Shown piece after piece: positions 12,197 through 14,846 of a DNA stretch of 14,846 nt. The notes beneath the pieces were generated by a model. That model was given only the letters and a program-made list of their open reading frames with translations. It made no database searches and was not told where the DNA came from. Origin of the DNA: Cyanobacteria bacterium UBA6984. Lineage in GTDB: Bacteria; Cyanobacteriota; Vampirovibrionia; Gastranaerophilales; Gastranaerophilaceae. The stretch covers positions 1 through 14,846 of the forward strand of contig DJYG01000047.1 of NCBI GenBank assembly GCA_002450015.1, given 5' to 3'. The position numbers and the translations under genes were made by a program. The number at the start of each line of letters is the position of its first letter. The first letter of the stretch is position 1.

Positions 12197-14183
12197 AGCC
12201 GTTCTCCTTTTTATTACCTCTGTTTTGTCTTTCTTTTTCTTCGTTTTGTTTTTTGTTTTGTCTATATGATAGGTTATCGTATTCTAAACCTTCATCAGTA
12301 AATTTTTGTTTAAGTAATGGAATATTTGCTTTCAAATATTGTTCTACTGCCTCATCACCAGGAATAAATTCTGCTGCAATCTGACCATCTTTATTAACTC
12401 TTAAAATTACTGAAATATCTTTGTCAAAGTCAACACGAAAGGCTTTATTATTTTCTTGTGACTCCTTTAGAGCATTCAATAATGTTTTTGAAACTTGTGC
12501 TGAATGAGCTGTTTCGACATCTTTTAGCAAATTATTATTTGCTTGTTCCGCTGTTTTTGTTCCTTCTATGACTTGTTGGTTAGTTTCAATCAGGTTATTA
12601 AAGAACTTTGCATCTGCTTCAGTCATTTTTATCGCTTTTTCAGCCGCTTTTTTTGAAATATCTGCGGATTTAGAAGATGATAGTTTTGAAGATTTTGTTG
12701 TTTCTGTTGAAAGATTTGCATCTATAAATTTAACTATATCGGAAGTTTTGTTTGTATTTAGCGAATTATTCAATTCTGCCAAAGGATTTATAACTTCCAT
12801 TTTAATAACTTTTATATCTTCAGGAACAGGAATTTTTACATTGACAGCTTCAACTTTTACTTCATCTGCAATATCTTTAACTTTACCAATATTTTCAAAA
12901 TCAGTTGTTACATCGTTTTTTGCAACATTCGATATTTTACTTAATGAAGATTTATCTGCTTTTAAGTCTTTCTTTTCATCAATTTTATTTTGATTTACAA
13001 CATTTCCAACGGCAGAAATTTTGTCAGGTATTTCAAAAGATTTAACATTCTGAGCAAGTTCAATTTCTGCTACATTCTGTGCCTGAGCATCATCTGCATT
13101 TTGAATTTTTACTTCTTCCTTTGCTATATTTTTTGCATATTCAGTTTTACCAGATTTTATGTCTTGCATTTCTGCTAAAACTTTTTCTGATTTTACATTA
13201 TTATCTTCAAGTTTTACAAATTTGTCATTTTTATCAAACTTGTGAACATTGACGTTTTTTTCTTCAGATTTTATTGAATCAATATCAGTTTTATTTTCAT
13301 TTAGCTTTTCAAATTTGTCATTTTTATCAAACTTGTGAACATCGACAATTTTTTCTTCAGACTTTATTTGTTCAGGAAGAACATTACTTTCGTCATGTGC
13401 AATATCATTTTTTACAATATTTTTCTCTATTTCGTTTGATTTAATTTTATCTTTTGCAACATCATCAAATTTTAGTTCGTGCTTTACAATATTTTCAGGT
13501 TCTTCAAATTGCTCCAATTTTTCAGGAGCAGCAAAAATTTCTTCTGCGACATTTTTGTCAGGCAAAATAATTTCATTTGAAACTTCATCTGAAACAATAA
13601 ATTTTTCAGAATTTTCTAATTCTGTAGTTTTAAGAACCTGCATTGTTTCTTCATTTTCCATTTCTATATTTTTTTGAATAGGTTTTGTATTTACAGTTTC
13701 AATATCAATAGCTTTTTGAACATGTTTTTCATCAACAAAATTATTGTCAACATCCATATTTAAGTTTTTAGCATCTGCTAATTGAGTTTTAGCAGAATTA
13801 AAATCTTTATTTTGTTTTATATCAGAATTTTGTTTATTATTCATTAAAACAATTTCATCTACAAGCTCTTTTTCAGCGACTCTATGTCTTTCTTGTCTTT
13901 CATCAGCAGACAAAACTTTACCTTTGTTAATTTCAGACTTAAAATCATGTTCAGACACAGAAACAAACTCAAACGGTTTCACATCTGGTTTTGAATCAGA
14001 TTTTACATCTCCAACATCAGTTGAAGATACTTTTACATCTGTTTGTTCTAATTTAGGCAAATTTGACATTTCATCAATAAAAGTTTTGCCGCTATCTACA
14101 CTTTTTGCAGGTGTTCTAGTAGTAGAAACAGGTGTTTCTGCTATCTGAGTATTAGATTTTAATTGTGTTGTTTTAATTTCCAT
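12189..14183 (-). CDS. fliK: Flagellar hook-length control protein FliK, long form
   Basis: 664 residues, versus about 375-500 in well-studied FliK. The first 520 or so residues are low-complexity, Lys/Glu/Asp/Asn-rich and probably unfolded, matching FliK's role as a secreted ruler. The conserved C-terminal hook-length domain is at about 575-640: FRVDFDKDISVILRVNKDGQ, IAAEFIPGDEAVEQYLKAN, then IPLLKQKFTDEGLEYDNLS, followed by a basic Q/N/K/E tail. I see no Cys or Trp, as expected of an exported ruler. The body has an internal 31-residue duplication (273-298 and 304-329, shared core VHKFDKNDKF). The strongly charged character differs from the Ser/Thr/Pro/Gln-rich bodies of enterobacterial FliK. 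RBS GAGGAAG; it overlaps fliJ by 11 nt and the flgE-like gene by 8 nt. Confidence 0.88.
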   Translation of the reverse strand: MEIKTTQLKSNTQIAETPVSTTRTPAKSVDSGKTFIDEMSNLPKLEQTDVKVSSTDVGDVKSDSKPDVKPFEFVSVSEHDFKSEINKGKVLSADERQERHRVAEKELVDEIVLMNNKQNSDIKQNKDFNSAKTQLADAKNLNMDVDNNFVDEKHVQKAIDIETVNTKPIQKNIEMENEETMQVLKTTELENSEKFIVSDEVSNEIILPDKNVAEEIFAAPEKLEQFEEPENIVKHELKFDDVAKDKIKSNEIEKNIVKNDIAHDESNVLPEQIKSEEKIVDVHKFDKNDKFEKLNENKTDIDSIKSEEKNVNVHKFDKNDKFVKLEDNNVKSEKVLAEMQDIKSGKTEYAKNIAKEEVKIQNADDAQAQNVAEIELAQNVKSFEIPDKISAVGNVVNQNKIDEKKDLKADKSSLSKISNVAKNDVTTDFENIGKVKDIADEVKVEAVNVKIPVPEDIKVIKMEVINPLAELNNSLNTNKTSDIVKFIDANLSTETTKSSKLSSSKSADISKKAAEKAIKMTEADAKFFNNLIETNQQVIEGTKTAEQANNNLLKDVETAHSAQVSKTLLNALKESQENNKAFRVDFDKDISVILRVNKDGQIAAEFIPGDEAVEQYLKANIPLLKQKFTDEGLEYDNLSYRQNKKQNEEKERQNRGNKKENGYE
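13197..13274 (-). repeat. Internal duplication in fliK, downstream copy (codons 304-329)
   Basis: Encodes IKSEEKNVNVHKFDKNDKF with the following residues. Its partner is at 13290-13367 with a period of 93 bp (31 codons). The two share a 29-nt exact block in the middle, so the duplication is recent. Confidence 0.85.
13290..13367 (-). repeat. Internal duplication in fliK, upstream copy (codons 273-298)
   Basis: Encodes IKSEEKIVDVHKFDKNDKF with the following residues; it is the in-frame partner of 13197-13274. Because the period is 31 codons, gain or loss of a unit would lengthen or shorten the ruler without a frameshift. Confidence 0.85.
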
Positions 14184-14667
14184 TTTCTTCCTCTAAATCT
14201 TTCTGATACTGCTCAAGCAGTTCCTGTTCTTCTTTTGCTTCTCTTGACTGTTGAAAATACCGCTGAACACCTAGTTCTGACATATTCTTCAGTTCTGCGG
14301 CTTTTTGTTCTGCAACGTATGCATCTTTGCTTTTTTCTTTGTGTTTTTCAAGAACTTTTACCGCTTGCTCCAGTTCAACCAATTTTTGAACTTCTTGCTG
14401 AACTATTTGTTCTTTTTCTTGTCGGACAATTTCCAACTGTTCGCCTTTTTCCCATAAATGGTGTAAATATGTATCATACGCTTCCATCATTGTGAAGTCA
14501 GCTTGTCGTTGAGCTTGCTTTGTTAAGACAATTTCTTCGTTGTTTCTTTGAATATCCGCTTCAGCCATAAACAAAGCTTGTTGGGCTTTTTGAAGTATCA
14601 TTAACTGTTCTTCTTTTTTACGGATTCTAAAATCAAGTACTTTTTGCAGTCTGTAAACAAAAGGCAT
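14173..14667 (-). CDS. fliJ: Flagellar export protein FliJ
   Basis: 164 residues, slightly above the usual 145-150. FliJ is the coiled-coil stalk-like subunit of the flagellar export ATPase and an escort for export chaperones. Seen: the family start F-x-Y-R-L-Q-K-V-L-D-F-R (3-14) followed by K-K-E-E, and near-continuous charged coiled coil to about residue 160. The start ATG is the only one consistent with the family start. It is the first gene of the operon: the sequence upstream is a tRNA with a terminator, so fliH/fliI, which usually precede fliJ, are encoded elsewhere. RBS is GAGAGAG about 8 nt before the ATG; a -10-like TACAAT sits at 14683-14688. Its last 11 nt overlap fliK. Confidence 0.88.
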   Translation of the reverse strand: MPFVYRLQKVLDFRIRKKEEQLMILQKAQQALFMAEADIQRNNEEIVLTKQAQRQADFTMMEAYDTYLHHLWEKGEQLEIVRQEKEQIVQQEVQKLVELEQAVKVLEKHKEKSKDAYVAEQKAAELKNMSELGVQRYFQQSREAKEEQELLEQYQKDLEEENGN

Positions 14668-14682
14668 AATTACACTCTCTCT

Positions 14683-14688
14683 ATTGTA
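14683..14688 (-). promoter_or_regulatory. Candidate -10 box of the fliJ-fliK-flgE-like operon
   Basis: TACAAT on the minus strand is 15 nt before the fliJ ATG, implying a leader of about 9 nt. No matching -35 is seen, and no clear sigma-28 (TAAA-N15-GCCGATAA) or sigma-54 (GG-N10-GC) element is present. A second candidate, TTGACT (about 14756-14761) with TAAATA 16 nt on, lies further upstream. Weak evidence. Confidence 0.3.
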
Positions 14689-14770
14689 TTATGAAGTATT
14701 TTGCTTTTTATTTACTCATCTGTTTGCATGATTTATTTAATAATATTTTTTAAAAAGTCAATAATTTAAT

Positions 14771-14803
14771 AAAAAAGTCAGAAGTTAAAACTAACTTCTG
14801 ACT
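14771..14803 (-). terminator. Terminator downstream of the tRNA
   Basis: Perfect 12-bp stem AGTCAGAAGTTA / TAACTTCTGACT (14776-14787 and 14792-14803), 4-nt loop, then T6 on the minus strand. It ends the tRNA transcript 6 nt after the encoded CCA and insulates the flagellar operon from it. Confidence 0.9.
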
Positions 14804-14809
14804 AATAAA

Positions 14810-14846
14810 TGGTTGCGGGGGCTGGATTTGAACCAACGACCTCCGG
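14810..14846 (-). tRNA. tRNA, 3' third (probably initiator tRNA-Met)
   Basis: The minus strand reads, in order: CCGG (end of the anticodon stem), variable loop AGGTC, T-arm GTTGG-TTCAAAT-CCAGC, acceptor 3' strand CCCCGCA, discriminator A and encoded CCA. AGGTCG, GGTTCAAATCC and CCCCCGCAACCA match bacterial initiator tRNA-Met, where A72 faces an unpaired C1. The anticodon lies outside the window, so identity is by resemblance only; being a tRNA is near certain. Confidence 0.85.

Noticed and set aside
12568..12993. 141-codon plus-strand open frame
   Set aside because: Antisense shadow of fliK; Phe/Ser/Val-rich, as expected from complementing Lys/Glu/Asp codons.
14163..14495. 110-codon plus-strand open frame
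   Set aside because: Leu/Val/Phe-rich antisense of the fliJ coiled coil; no start signals.
1..14846. Mobile element, prophage or defence island
   Set aside because: No transposase, integrase, recombinase, nuclease-helicase, toxin or reverse transcriptase motif is present on either strand.

Overview
This is an AT-rich bacterial window with short, tightly packed operons, strong GC-rich hairpin terminators, AGGAGG-type ribosome binding sites on many but not all genes, a flagellar cluster, an S-layer homology (SLH) protein and a DXS-like enzyme. SLH together with flagella and very AT-rich DNA would fit a gut member of the non-photosynthetic cyanobacterial sister lineage (Vampirovibrionia/Melainabacteria, e.g. 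Gastranaerophilales) or a Clostridia-like Firmicute. I lean towards the former, from the general look of the SLH and flagellar proteins only; no phylogenetic marker was tested.

Layout. (1) 1-3092, plus strand: the 3' part of a DXS/transketolase-like gene, two left-handed beta-helix acyltransferases, a small RDAC-family protein and the tRNA-modifying enzyme TcdA, spaced by about -7 to +11 nt as one operon. The first three look like the end of a surface-sugar or lipid locus; the last two look like housekeeping genes. (2) 3093-3735: a small-gene patch with the orphan 3' end of a helix-turn-helix regulator, an intact 55-codon gene with a good promoter and RBS, a long near-perfect inverted repeat, and a divergent 75-codon gene. 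(3) 3745-6717, minus strand: an AlkD-like alkylation-repair protein and an MmcQ/YjbR protein as a pair, behind the strong terminator of ATP-dependent PEP carboxykinase (pckA). (4) 6718-8145, plus strand: an MscS-type channel, apparently on a leaderless mRNA, overlapping rlmH. (5) 8221-11122, minus strand: three single-gene units, each with its own terminator: a Cys/Trp/His-free A/N/Q/S/T-rich protein, an exported protein with 20 cysteines and Spy/CpxP-like motifs, and a three-SLH-domain exported protein. (6) 11193-14667, minus strand: the flagellar operon fliJ-fliK-flgE/F/G-like with overlapping ends and a hairpin-rich 3' region. (7) 14771-14846, minus strand: the 3' third of a tRNA, most like initiator tRNA-Met, with its own terminator.

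FliJ (export chaperone/escort), FliK (hook-length control) and a rod/hook-family axial protein form one export-and-assembly module, but neighbours often found with them (fliH/fliI, flgD) are not adjacent. PckA carries anaplerotic or gluconeogenic flux. TcdA and RlmH modify tRNA and rRNA. MscS and the SLH and Spy-like proteins belong to the envelope. No mobile element, CRISPR array or obvious new defence system is visible. The parts least explained by known families are the 3093-3507 control region, the Cys/Trp/His-free protein, the Cys-rich Spy-like protein and the altered DXS-like active site.
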